Position numbers and translations under genes: made by a program
DNA from: an uncultured Marinosulfonomonas sp.
GTDB taxonomy: Bacteria; Pseudomonadota; Alphaproteobacteria; Rhodobacterales; Rhodobacteraceae
Direction: 5' to 3'
Assembly: GCA_947311455.1 (NCBI GenBank)
Contig: CAMZKY010000062.1
Coordinates: 1-5,680, forward strand
DNA length: 5,680 nt
Notes under the pieces: model-generated
Seen by the model: only the letters and a program-made list of their open reading frames with translations
Told to the model about the DNA's origin: nothing
The model's database searches: none
In this document: one piece after another, positions 1-5,680 of the stretch
How positions within the stretch are numbered: position 1 is the stretch's first letter
Layout of the letters: every line of letters starts with the position of its first letter

Positions 1-255
1 AAATCCGATTGTGGCGAATTGCGGTTTATGTCGCGTGACGAACATCTGTTTGACCGCGCCTTCAAGCCCCCCAGCCTGCGCGGTGTTGCCGATCGCGCGC
101 CCTATATGCACGCTGGCCAAATCGCGACCCTTCCGTTGGTGATCGAACATTACAACCGCGCGCCACCTGCGGTAAGTGGCCATTCCGAGATTGAGCCCTT
201 GCACCTGAGCACCAAAGAAAAAGCCGCGCTGTTGGCATTTTTGAAAACGTTGTAG
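1..255 (+). CDS. Di-haem cytochrome c peroxidase / MauG-like protein, C-terminal fragment
   Basis: Reading from base 1 in frame 1 gives 84 residues and a TAG stop; the start lies outside the window. The segment FKPPSLRGVADRAPYMHAG (fragment residues 21-39), followed by ATLPLVIEHYN, matches the C-terminal haem domain of bacterial di-haem cytochrome c peroxidases and MauG-like proteins, where a 'FKxPSLRNVxxxAPYMHxG' block is typical. These are periplasmic c-type cytochromes that reduce peroxide or carry out haem-based oxidations. Their CxxCH haem-binding motifs would lie upstream and are not visible, so the exact subfamily cannot be decided. The end 'LSTKEKAALLAFLKTL' is the usual terminal helix, so the 3' end appears natural. 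The stop codon is formed inside the REP-like element that begins at 252. The gene converges on mrp. Confidence 0.85.
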   Translation, partial: KSDCGELRFMSRDEHLFDRAFKPPSLRGVADRAPYMHAGQIATLPLVIEHYNRAPPAVSGHSEIEPLHLSTKEKAALLAFLKTL

Positions 256-310
256 GGTGGGTTTTTAACCCACCATTGGAAAAGATCGGCGGGGTAAAAC
301 CCCACCCTAC
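252..310. repeat. REP doublet (REPIN-like inverted palindromic element)
   Basis: Two 23-nt units face each other across a 13-nt spacer (275-287). The first unit on the plus strand is GTAG (252-255), stem GGTGGGTT (256-263), loop TTT and stem AACCCACC (267-274). The second unit, read on the minus strand from 310 to 288, is GTAG, stem GGTGGGGT, loop TTT and stem ACCCCGCC, which pairs with one G-T wobble. The outer arms 252-261 and 301-310 are also perfect 10-base inverted repeats, so the whole element can fold as one long hairpin or as two small ones. A GTAG foot next to a short hairpin is the known hallmark of REP sequences mobilised by RAYT (IS200-like) transposases. It lies between convergent genes, a usual REP position. 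That it is repeated in the genome is inferred, not seen here. Confidence 0.75.
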
Positions 311-332
311 GGATTAACAGCCATTAAAAAAC

Positions 333-364
333 AAAAAACCGCCTTGATGTCAAAGCGGATTTTT
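333..364 (-). terminator. Rho-independent terminator of mrp, possibly bidirectional
   Basis: CCGC (339-342) and TTGA (344-347) pair with TCAA (350-353) and GCGG (355-358), with one C-A mismatch between the two stem blocks and a 2-nt TG turn. The hairpin has AAAAAA on its left (333-338) and TTTTT on its right (360-364). Read on the minus strand it becomes a GC-rich hairpin followed by a T run that continues past one G, located 34 nt after the mrp stop. The right-hand T run could also stop plus-strand transcripts coming from the peroxidase gene. Confidence 0.8.
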
Positions 365-397
365 CGTGATTTTATCATTCAATATTTTACGGCAAAT

Positions 398-1489
398 TTA
401 ATCGTCAACTTCACCCAAAAGCGCCGCAACTTTCATCGATATTTTCTTATACCGATCCGCATGCACGCTGTCGGGTTCAGCCACCACAACAGGTTTGCCT
501 TCGTCCGAATAGTGGCGAATATCCATGTGCAGCGGAATATCCCCAAGGAACATAACCCCCAGTTTGCGCGCCTCTGCTTCGGCACCGCCATGGCCGAAAA
601 TATCGGATTGTTCACCACAATGCGGGCAGATAAATGTGCTCATGTTTTCGATAATCCCAAGGATCGGCACATCAACGGATTTGAACATGTTCAACCCTTT
701 GCGCGCATCAATCAGCGCCAGATCTTGCGGGGTGGAAACGATCACTGCACCCGACAACGGCACCTGTTGGGCCAGTGTTAATTGCGCGTCACCCGTTCCT
801 GGCGGCATGTCCAGAACCAGCACATCCAGTTCGCCCCATTCAACCTCGCGCACCATTTGCATCAGGGCTGAAACGATCATCGGGCCGCGCCAGATCACTG
901 GGTTATCTTCTTGCATCAAAAAGCCCATGGACATGATTTTAATGTCGTATTGCTCTAGCGGGACAATGCGCCCGTCTTTGATTTCAGGCCGTTCATCAAT
1001 CCCCATCAAACGCGGCAGGGAAGGGCCGTAAATATCCGCATCCAGCAAACCCACTTTTAGGCCAAGCGACCGTAAAGAAAGGGCAATATTGGTGGCGGTG
1101 GTGGATTTACCCACGCCGCCCTTGCCCGATGCAACCGCCAGAATGTTCTTAATACCCGGTATCGCACCGGCTTCGGGGCGCATATCGGGGCCAACGGGGC
1201 GATCGGGTTTGGTTTTCAGTTTCGGCATCGGCTTGGGGGCTTGCGGGGCTTTTTTGTCAACAGTCAGAACGATCAGCGCGATGGAAATACCATGCAGGGA
1301 GAGAACAGCTTTTTCAGCCTTTTTCTGAACCTCGCCAGCGCCCTCGGTGCCCGAGCCGGGTAGGGTGATCGAAAAAATAACTTTTTCACCCTCAAACACA
1401 ATATCCGAAACCAGACCCGCTTGTACGATGTCCTGATCCATTCCGGCAAATTTAATACCTGCCAGCGCCTCTATGACCTTGTCTTTCAA
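398..1489 (-). CDS. mrp: Mrp/ApbC family P-loop ATPase, iron-sulfur cluster carrier
   Basis: This 363-residue cytosolic protein belongs to the Mrp/Nbp35 family, which binds a [4Fe-4S] cluster at a dimer interface and passes it to target apoproteins. Residues 1-75 form a MIP18/DUF59-like domain (VIEALAGI...DQDIVQAGLV). A proline- and lysine-rich linker (about 80-110) follows. The ATPase domain begins at 112, with the deviant Walker A motif SGKGGVGKST at 121-130, DADIYGPSLPR at 150-160 and LDMPPGTGD at 226-234. The CPHC pair (C288, C291) is the conserved cluster-ligand motif. Length is normal for a Mrp with the N-terminal domain. The start codon is TTG (1487-1489), preceded by GGGAGA; the first internal ATG (residue 17) would remove part of the conserved N-terminal helix, so TTG is preferred. 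It is divergent from ffs-rsgA and convergent with the peroxidase gene. Confidence 0.95.
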   Translation of the reverse strand: MKDKVIEALAGIKFAGMDQDIVQAGLVSDIVFEGEKVIFSITLPGSGTEGAGEVQKKAEKAVLSLHGISIALIVLTVDKKAPQAPKPMPKLKTKPDRPVGPDMRPEAGAIPGIKNILAVASGKGGVGKSTTATNIALSLRSLGLKVGLLDADIYGPSLPRLMGIDERPEIKDGRIVPLEQYDIKIMSMGFLMQEDNPVIWRGPMIVSALMQMVREVEWGELDVLVLDMPPGTGDAQLTLAQQVPLSGAVIVSTPQDLALIDARKGLNMFKSVDVPILGIIENMSTFICPHCGEQSDIFGHGGAEAEARKLGVMFLGDIPLHMDIRHYSDEGKPVVVAEPDSVHADRYKKISMKVAALLGEVDD

Positions 1490-1495
1490 ATCCCG

Positions 1496-1501
1496 TCTCC
1501 C
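1496..1501 (-). promoter_or_regulatory. Ribosome binding site deciding the TTG start of mrp
   Basis: On the minus strand GGGAGA stands 6 nt before the TTG at 1487-1489. No other good Shine-Dalgarno and start pair that would keep the N-terminal domain is seen. Confidence 0.7.
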
Positions 1502-1564
1502 TTTTATCGCACCACAATGCAGAATCGCAGCGCCCTATGTTCGCTTAATATTCGTGGTTTTGAA

Positions 1565-1570
1565 TATAAT
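1565..1570 (+). promoter_or_regulatory. Isolated TATAAT box, possible plus-strand -10 element
   Basis: A perfect TATAAT is present, but no convincing -35 lies 16-18 nt upstream, and the TG at 1561-1562 is one base off the extended -10 position. If used, transcription would begin near 1577 and run into the hairpin at 1591-1625. In an AT-rich divergent region this could be chance. Confidence 0.25.
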
Positions 1571-1590
1571 ACTTTAGGTTTGATTGCTAG

Positions 1591-1625
1591 CCCCGTTTAG
1601 AATCTGTGTAAACTGGGGATTTTTT
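1591..1625 (+). terminator. Terminator-like hairpin upstream of ffs
   Basis: CCCC-G-TTTA (1591-1599) pairs with TAAAC (1609-1613) and GGGG (1615-1618), with T1614 bulged. This gives a nine-pair stem, a 9-nt loop and then ATTTTTT (1619-1625). The form is that of an intrinsic terminator on the plus strand only. No gene precedes it on that strand between 1490 and 1590, so it would serve either a very short transcript or antisense read-through from the mrp region, insulating ffs. Confidence 0.5.
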
Positions 1626-1634
1626 CAAAGCATA

Positions 1635-1663
1635 TTGCGAATCTTTCAATCCAACCCTATATA
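1635..1663 (+). promoter_or_regulatory. Probable sigma-70 promoter of ffs
   Basis: TTGCGA (1635-1640) and TATATA (1658-1663) are separated by 17 nt. The expected transcription start, about 7 nt after the -10, falls near 1670, which is the first base of the long terminal helix of the SRP RNA. The agreement between promoter spacing and the RNA end supports both calls. Confidence 0.65.
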
Positions 1664-1666
1664 GGC

Positions 1667-1765
1667 GGCGAGAGGTTGGTACGGGCGAACGCCTCGCCAA
1701 CCCGGCCAGGCCCGGAAGGGAGCAACCGTAACGAGTTCCGTTTGGGTCGTGTCCAATCTCTCACC
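1667..1765 (+). ncRNA. ffs: Signal recognition particle RNA, small bacterial (4.5S) type
   Basis: This RNA scaffold binds Ffh and FtsY for co-translational targeting of membrane proteins. The conserved apical part is clear: CCAGG, the GGAA tetraloop (1714-1717) closed by C1711-C1713 with G1718-G1720, then GAGCAACC. The stem can be traced outward: C1703-G1705 with C1726-G1728, CTCG 1693-1696 with CGAG 1732-1735, CGAAC 1686-1690 with GTTTG 1740-1744, ACG 1681-1683 with CGT 1748-1750, and ten pairs of 1670-1679 with 1753-1762. The length of roughly 93-99 nt fits the small SRP class; the exact ends are uncertain. No terminator follows before rsgA, so the 3' end may come from processing. An open frame entering the gene from the rsgA side is incidental. 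Confidence 0.93.
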
Positions 1766-1785
1766 TTTATCCACGTTGATACCGC

Positions 1786-1791
1786 AGGAGG
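1786..1791 (+). promoter_or_regulatory. Strong ribosome binding site fixing the rsgA start
   Basis: AGGAGG lies 7 nt before the in-frame TTG at 1799. It sets the start downstream of ffs and rules out longer in-frame extensions that would translate through the SRP RNA. Confidence 0.85.
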
Positions 1792-1798
1792 ATCCGCG

Positions 1799-2854
1799 TT
1801 GGATTTACCCCCTAAATTAACAAAACTTGGATGGTCGAATTTCTTTGCATCGCAGCTGACGAGTGACGATCAGGAATCCCTATCCCCTGCCCGCATCACC
1901 GCCGTGCATCGCAACGGTTTTTCGGCATTGTCCAAAGATGGCGTGGTGAAACTGTTCGCCAAAGAAAATGAAGAGATTGAATCTGTCACCGTGGGCGATT
2001 GGGTGCTGGCAGACGCGGATCGTATGATCATCCGCCGCCTTAAGCGTCGCACCACCCTATCACGCCGCGCCGCTGGCGAAGAGGCACGCAAACAATTGAT
2101 CGCCGCCAATGTGGATACGTTGTTTATCGTCACCTCCTGCAACGATGATTTCAACCCTGCGCGTCTGGAACGCTATCTGGTTTTGGCCAGCACCGCGGGG
2201 TGTCAGGCGGTGATTGTTTTGACCAAACCCGATCTATGCGATGACCCGTCAATCTATGCGGATCAGGCGCGCGCCCTGGCGCAGGATTTGCCCGTCATCA
2301 TCGTAAACGCCCATGATTCCGAACAAACCGCACAACTGCAAGATTGGTGGCGCAAAGGTGAAACCGCCGCGTTGCTGGGATCATCGGGTGTTGGCAAATC
2401 AACGCTAACCGCCGCGCTGACCGGTATAGATGTGGCCACGCAAAGCATCCGCGAAGATGATGCCAAAGGCCGCCACACCACCACGTCGCGCAACCTGTAT
2501 CCATCGTTGCATGGCGGTTGGTTGCTGGATACGCCCGGAATGCGCGCACTTCGATTGAATGAATCATCGGGTGGTATTGATACAGTTTTTGCCGATTTAG
2601 CCACGCTGGCAAACCACTGCAAATTTCGCGATTGCACGCATGTATCTGAACCCGGATGCGCCATTCAGGCCGCGATTGAACGCGGTGAAATTGCCCCGGA
2701 CCGCCTGCGCCGCTGGCAAAAGCTAACCACCGAGGATGTGCGCAACAATGAAACCATCGCGCTGGCCCGATCCGGCAACAAATCGTTGGCGAAAGTGTAT
2801 AGGTCGAATAAGAAGCGCGAAACAATCGGCGGCAGCCGCAAAAAATACCGTTAG
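1799..2854 (+). CDS. rsgA: Ribosome small subunit-dependent GTPase A (YjeQ/RsgA)
   Basis: This 351-residue cytosolic GTPase checks and releases factors during late 30S subunit maturation. Numbering from the TTG at 1799, an N-terminal OB-fold (about 25-80, with ARITAVHRNG and VGDWVLAD) leads into a circularly permuted GTPase domain. The motif order is TKPD (G4, 142-145), GSSGVGKST (G1, 194-202), GRHTTT (switch/G2 region, 224-229) and DTPG (G3, 244-247). The zinc knuckle C274-x4-C279-x-H281-x5-C287 follows, then a C-terminal helix and a basic tail ending SRKKYR. All family hallmarks are intact. The TTG start is supported by AGGAGG 7 nt upstream; there is no suitable ATG before the G domain. It lies 33 nt after ffs without a visible terminator and 8 nt before the PLP-enzyme gene, so a shared transcript is likely. 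Confidence 0.95.
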   Translation: MDLPPKLTKLGWSNFFASQLTSDDQESLSPARITAVHRNGFSALSKDGVVKLFAKENEEIESVTVGDWVLADADRMIIRRLKRRTTLSRRAAGEEARKQLIAANVDTLFIVTSCNDDFNPARLERYLVLASTAGCQAVIVLTKPDLCDDPSIYADQARALAQDLPVIIVNAHDSEQTAQLQDWWRKGETAALLGSSGVGKSTLTAALTGIDVATQSIREDDAKGRHTTTSRNLYPSLHGGWLLDTPGMRALRLNESSGGIDTVFADLATLANHCKFRDCTHVSEPGCAIQAAIERGEIAPDRLRRWQKLTTEDVRNNETIALARSGNKSLAKVYRSNKKRETIGGSRKKYR

Positions 2855-2862
2855 GAAACGAA

Positions 2863-4038
2863 ATGAGCCTCGATCTGGAAAAAATCCGTGCTGACACGCC
2901 GGGGTTGGCCACAGTAAACCATTTGCTGGCGTCGGGATCTGCCTTGATGCCCAAGCCGGTTATTGACGCGATGACAGGGCATATTTTGCTTGAGGCCTCG
3001 ATCGGTGGATATGAGGCCGCAGCCGACAAAGCCGATGATCTGGATGCCGTTTATGGCCATGTTGCAACCCTGATCAACGCCAAACCATGCGAAATTGCCC
3101 TGATGGAAAACGCCACTGCCGCATGGTGTCAGGCGTTTTATGCGCTGCCCCTGAAACGCGGTGACCGCATCCTGACCTGTCAGGCCGAATATGCCGCGAA
3201 TTATGTCGCCTATTTACAGCGCGCCAAACGCGACGGGATTATCATTGACGTGATCCCGAATGACGAAAGTGGCGCGATTGATGTAGAAGCTATCGAAGAC
3301 CTGTTGACCGAACGCACCGCTTTAATTGCGATTACGTGGATTCCCACCAATGGCGGGCTGGTAAATCCCGCAATTTCTGTTGGTAAGATCGCCAACAAGC
3401 ACGGTATTCCCTATCTGTTGGATGCCTGTCAGGCCGTCGGGCAAATGCCTGTGGATGTGCGCGAAATCGGCTGTGACTACATGACGGCCACTGGGAGAAA
3501 ATTCTTGCGTGGGCCGCGTGGAACAGGGTTTTTGTATATTCGTGAGGCGTTGATCGAACAGACGGAACCCGCGATGATCGATCACTTTGCCGCGCCTTGG
3601 GTTGCGGCCAAAGAATACGCCTTGCGTCCCGATGCGCGACGATTTGAAAACTGGGAAAACGCTTATGCCTTGCGTGCAGGTCTGGGGGCGGCGGTGGCCT
3701 ATGCCAATGATATCGGCCTTGATAAGATTCAGAAACGCGCCTGGCATCTGGCCGATTATTTCCGCCTGCACATCACCACCGTTAACGGCGCGCGCCTGCG
3801 CGATGCCGGATCAAATTTCTGCGCTATTGCCAGCTTTACCATCGATGGGCTTGACCCGCTAACCACGGTGGCGACGCTTCGAAAACAAGGCATAAACATC
3901 GGGGCGTCAGACCCCAACAGCACACTTTTGGATGCACAGACCCGCCACCTGCCAACGGTTCTGCGGGTTGCCCCCCACTATTACAACACCAAACAGGAAA
4001 TCGATGCATTGATCAAAGCCCTGCGCGCGATGGTATAG
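2863..4038 (+). CDS. Class V aminotransferase-fold PLP-dependent enzyme, substrate unknown
   Basis: This 391-residue cytosolic fold-type I PLP enzyme carries LLDACQAVGQ with D187 and Q190 (cofactor contacts), TGRKFLRGPRGTGFLY with the Schiff-base lysine K213, and the C-terminal RVAPHYYNTKQEID with R368 as likely carboxylate binder. In cysteine desulfurases the lysine is preceded by His and an active-site Cys sits in a C-terminal RxGxHC segment. Here the residue before the lysine is Arg and the Cys segment is absent, so it is probably not IscS or SufS. The GRKFLRGPRG and HYYNT signatures resemble the isopenicillin N epimerase/EgtE-like branch, whose members include C-S lyases and epimerases. 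A kynureninase-like role is less likely. No neighbour suggests a substrate. The ATG has AGGAAA overlapping the rsgA stop, suggesting translational coupling. Confidence 0.88.
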   Translation: MSLDLEKIRADTPGLATVNHLLASGSALMPKPVIDAMTGHILLEASIGGYEAAADKADDLDAVYGHVATLINAKPCEIALMENATAAWCQAFYALPLKRGDRILTCQAEYAANYVAYLQRAKRDGIIIDVIPNDESGAIDVEAIEDLLTERTALIAITWIPTNGGLVNPAISVGKIANKHGIPYLLDACQAVGQMPVDVREIGCDYMTATGRKFLRGPRGTGFLYIREALIEQTEPAMIDHFAAPWVAAKEYALRPDARRFENWENAYALRAGLGAAVAYANDIGLDKIQKRAWHLADYFRLHITTVNGARLRDAGSNFCAIASFTIDGLDPLTTVATLRKQGINIGASDPNSTLLDAQTRHLPTVLRVAPHYYNTKQEIDALIKALRAMV

Positions 4039-4216
4039 AACGGCACAGGCCCTGCCTGATCATCATACCCCCAACACGCCACATCCTTTGAATGCAAATT
4101 ACGTCGAAACGAATTTCAATTTTTCGGTTGATATACGTGCGATTACATGGCACGCATTACACCTTGAAATCACCAAAAAGTGGCAAATTCAAAATGCATG
4201 TATACGGAACAATTAT
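4039..4216. other. Intergenic region before trkH
   Basis: This 178-nt gap carries no recognisable RNA gene or clear terminator. The second half is AT-rich. A short inverted repeat, CGTGC (4136-4140) and GCACG (4150-4154) around a 9-nt centre, might be an operator, but it is short enough to be chance. TTGATA near 4129 and TTGAAA near 4164 are possible -35 boxes without convincing -10 partners. The frame upstream of trkH stays open from 4088, but its 43 codons do not look like TrkH sequence. Confidence 0.5.
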
Positions 4217-5635
4217 ATGCGCCTGATCGTCTTTATCAATGGTCTGATTTTGGTATTCGGGGCTATTTTGATGTTCGGAATTTCAATTATATTTGCCAAC
4301 ACATCCGGCGTATTTTTGATTTCCTCCCTTTTGACGGCTACCTTTGGCGCGATGCTGTGTTTGGCAACTTGGTCGGATTTTCCGGAATTGGCGATCAAGG
4401 ATACCTTTCTATTGACCGCAAGCGTCTGGTTATCTGCTGCGGCGTTCGGGGCTTTGCCGCTTTATATGTGGTCACTTTCATTTACCGACGCGGTGTTTGA
4501 ATCAATTTCCGCCGTAACCACAACCGGGTCGACCGTGATGAGCGGATTAGACAGCACCCCGCATGATATCTTACTGTGGCGCGCGGTTTTACAATGGATG
4601 GGGGGAGTTGGTTTCATCGTCACCGGCATGGCCCTATTGCCTATTTTGCGAGTCGGCGGGATGCAATTATTTCGCACTGAAAGTTCGGATCTAGGTGATA
4701 AAGAACTTAAAAATGCAACCCTGTTTGCGGTTGCAACTGCAGGCGTTTATATCACCCTGACCTTTAGTTGTATGTTGGTCTATATTTACGGCGGGATGAG
4801 TATTTTTGATGCCGTTGTGCACGCCCTGACCACTCTATCCTCCGGTGGATTTTCCAATTACGACGCCTCGTTTGGCCACTTTCAAAGCCCGTTTTTACAG
4901 TGGTCAGCCACATTTTTCATGCTCTGCGCCGGCTTGCCTTTTGTCTGGTTCATCCGCATAGCCCGAAATGGCAGATTTCAAAGCGAACAGGTAAAAGTTT
5001 ATCTACAAACTCTTGCTGTGGTGATTTTCGGCCTTTCGTTCTGGATGATTTTTTACAATGGATATGACCCGTTTGATGCGTTACGTCTGGTTGCATTCAA
5101 CGTTGTTTCAACAGTCACAACCACCGGATATGCAACAACCGACTACACCACTTGGGGGGCGTTATCTGTTGTGGCATTTTTCTTTCTGACGGCGATGGGC
5201 GGATGTGCTGGGTCAACGTCAGGAGGGGCAAAAACCATGCGCTGGATCGTTTTGATCCGCAGCCTGAAAATGCAGATACAGCACATTCACTTTCCCAATT
5301 CGATTTATACTTTGAAATATGAAGGAAAGAAACTTCGGGATTCTGCAGTTGATGGCGTTATTTCATTTTTTGTATTCTACGTTGTTACCGTAGGAATTCT
5401 GACCATGGCTTTAAATATGATCGGATTGGATTTTTCAACCTCGGTCAGCGGCGCACTAACGGCTGTCGCCAACGTCGGCCCCGGTGTTGGCGATATAATT
5501 GGCCCTGCCGGAAATTTTTCCACTTTGCCTGACTCGGCAAAGTGGGTGTTGATGTTTGGAATGTATGTGGGTCGGCTTGAAATGCTAACCGTTTATGTAC
5601 TGTTTACCCAGCGTTATTGGCGCGAAGTTTTTTGA
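4217..5635 (+). CDS. trkH: TrkH family potassium uptake protein, membrane subunit
   Basis: This 472-residue inner-membrane protein forms the K+-conducting pore of a Trk system, usually gated by the cytosolic NAD/ATP-binding subunit TrkA. The four pore-loop repeats are visible (numbered from the ATG at 4217): TTTGS 101-105, TLSSGGFS about 206-213, TTTGY 301-305 and NVGPG 419-423, each with the filter glycine. GGCAGSTSGGAK (328-339) precedes the basic cytoplasmic segment, and GRLEMLTVYVLF (452-463) is the usual last helix. Length is near the 480-odd typical of TrkH, and both ends look complete. The ATG is chosen because hydrophobic sequence begins right after it (MRLIVFINGLILVFG) and GGAA lies 7 nt upstream; an in-frame TTG at 4088 would add a non-family stretch. 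The gene is more AT-rich than rsgA. No trkA lies in the window. Confidence 0.93.
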   Translation: MRLIVFINGLILVFGAILMFGISIIFANTSGVFLISSLLTATFGAMLCLATWSDFPELAIKDTFLLTASVWLSAAAFGALPLYMWSLSFTDAVFESISAVTTTGSTVMSGLDSTPHDILLWRAVLQWMGGVGFIVTGMALLPILRVGGMQLFRTESSDLGDKELKNATLFAVATAGVYITLTFSCMLVYIYGGMSIFDAVVHALTTLSSGGFSNYDASFGHFQSPFLQWSATFFMLCAGLPFVWFIRIARNGRFQSEQVKVYLQTLAVVIFGLSFWMIFYNGYDPFDALRLVAFNVVSTVTTTGYATTDYTTWGALSVVAFFFLTAMGGCAGSTSGGAKTMRWIVLIRSLKMQIQHIHFPNSIYTLKYEGKKLRDSAVDGVISFFVFYVVTVGILTMALNMIGLDFSTSVSGALTAVANVGPGVGDIIGPAGNFSTLPDSAKWVLMFGMYVGRLEMLTVYVLFTQRYWREVF

Positions 5636-5680
5636 AAAACACAGTGGTTTCAATATAGCCAAGCGTGGTGTTCGAGGCGC
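5636..5680. other. Window end after trkH, nothing assignable
   Basis: These 45 bases show no convincing terminator or gene start. The A/T-only palindrome at the trkH stop (GTTTTT-TG-AAAAAC, 5628-5641) is too weak to call. Confidence 0.4.

Noticed and set aside
344..1328. Open frames on the plus strand opposite mrp (344-781, 525-1031, 1089-1328)
   Set aside because: They lie wholly or mostly antisense to a clearly conserved gene, lack recognisable domains and have shadow-like composition.
1676..1798. Longer rsgA reading frame starting with TTG at 1676
   Set aside because: It would be translated through the SRP RNA and adds 41 residues unlike RsgA. AGGAGG at 1786-1791 points to the TTG at 1799.
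2298..3029. 243-codon minus-strand frame across the rsgA / PLP-enzyme junction
   Set aside because: It is antisense to two well-supported genes and has no recognisable domain; GC-skewed coding DNA often leaves such frames open.
4040..4056. Hairpin after the PLP-enzyme gene (GGCA...TGCC)
   Set aside because: It has only four pairs and no T run follows, so it is not called a terminator.
4136..4154. Inverted repeat CGTGC-N9-GCACG as a regulator site
   Set aside because: Five-base arms are expected by chance in a gap of this size, and no promoter can be placed beside it with confidence.
4088..4216. N-terminal extension of trkH from a TTG at 4088
   Set aside because: The 43 extra residues are polar and unlike the TrkH start. 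The ATG at 4217 is followed at once by the first membrane helix and has GGAA upstream.
1..5680. CRISPR array, prophage, toxin-antitoxin or defence genes
   Set aside because: I saw no spaced direct repeats, no recombinase and no small paired genes. The genes present are known housekeeping or transport types.

Overview
The window looks like an ordinary chromosomal stretch of an alphaproteobacterium, possibly a Rhodobacterales-type marine bacterium. This rests on the mixed, moderate GC content (judged by eye), the style of the Mrp, RsgA and TrkH proteins, and the shape of the SRP RNA. The assignment is an impression, not a search result.

Layout: (1) At 1-255 is the 3' end of a di-haem cytochrome c peroxidase/MauG-like gene on the plus strand. 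(2) At 252-310 is a compact palindromic element that reads as two inverted 23-nt REP units (a REPIN-like doublet); the peroxidase stop codon lies inside its first GTAG foot. (3) At 333-364 is a hairpin flanked by A and T runs, a good terminator for mrp. (4) At 398-1489, minus strand, is mrp/apbC, a P-loop Fe-S cluster carrier that starts with TTG. (5) The 180-nt divergent region at 1490-1669 holds a TATAAT box, an orphan terminator-like hairpin and the promoter of the next gene. (6) At about 1667-1765 is ffs, the small (4.5S-type) SRP RNA. (7) At 1799-2854 is rsgA, a circularly permuted ribosome-assembly GTPase, 33 nt downstream of ffs with no terminator seen between them. (8) At 2863-4038, 8 nt later, is a class V aminotransferase-fold PLP enzyme. 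(9) After a 178-nt gap, 4217-5635 encodes a TrkH-family potassium uptake membrane subunit in visibly more AT-rich DNA.

Three of the genes serve basic cell functions: Fe-S delivery (mrp), co-translational membrane targeting (ffs) and 30S maturation (rsgA). The ffs, rsgA and PLP-enzyme genes are tightly spaced on one strand and may share a transcript. The peroxidase fragment and mrp are convergent, with the REP doublet and terminator between them. I see no CRISPR array, phage gene, toxin-antitoxin pair or defence system. The most unusual structure is the REP doublet at 252-310; the rest is mainly well-known housekeeping content.
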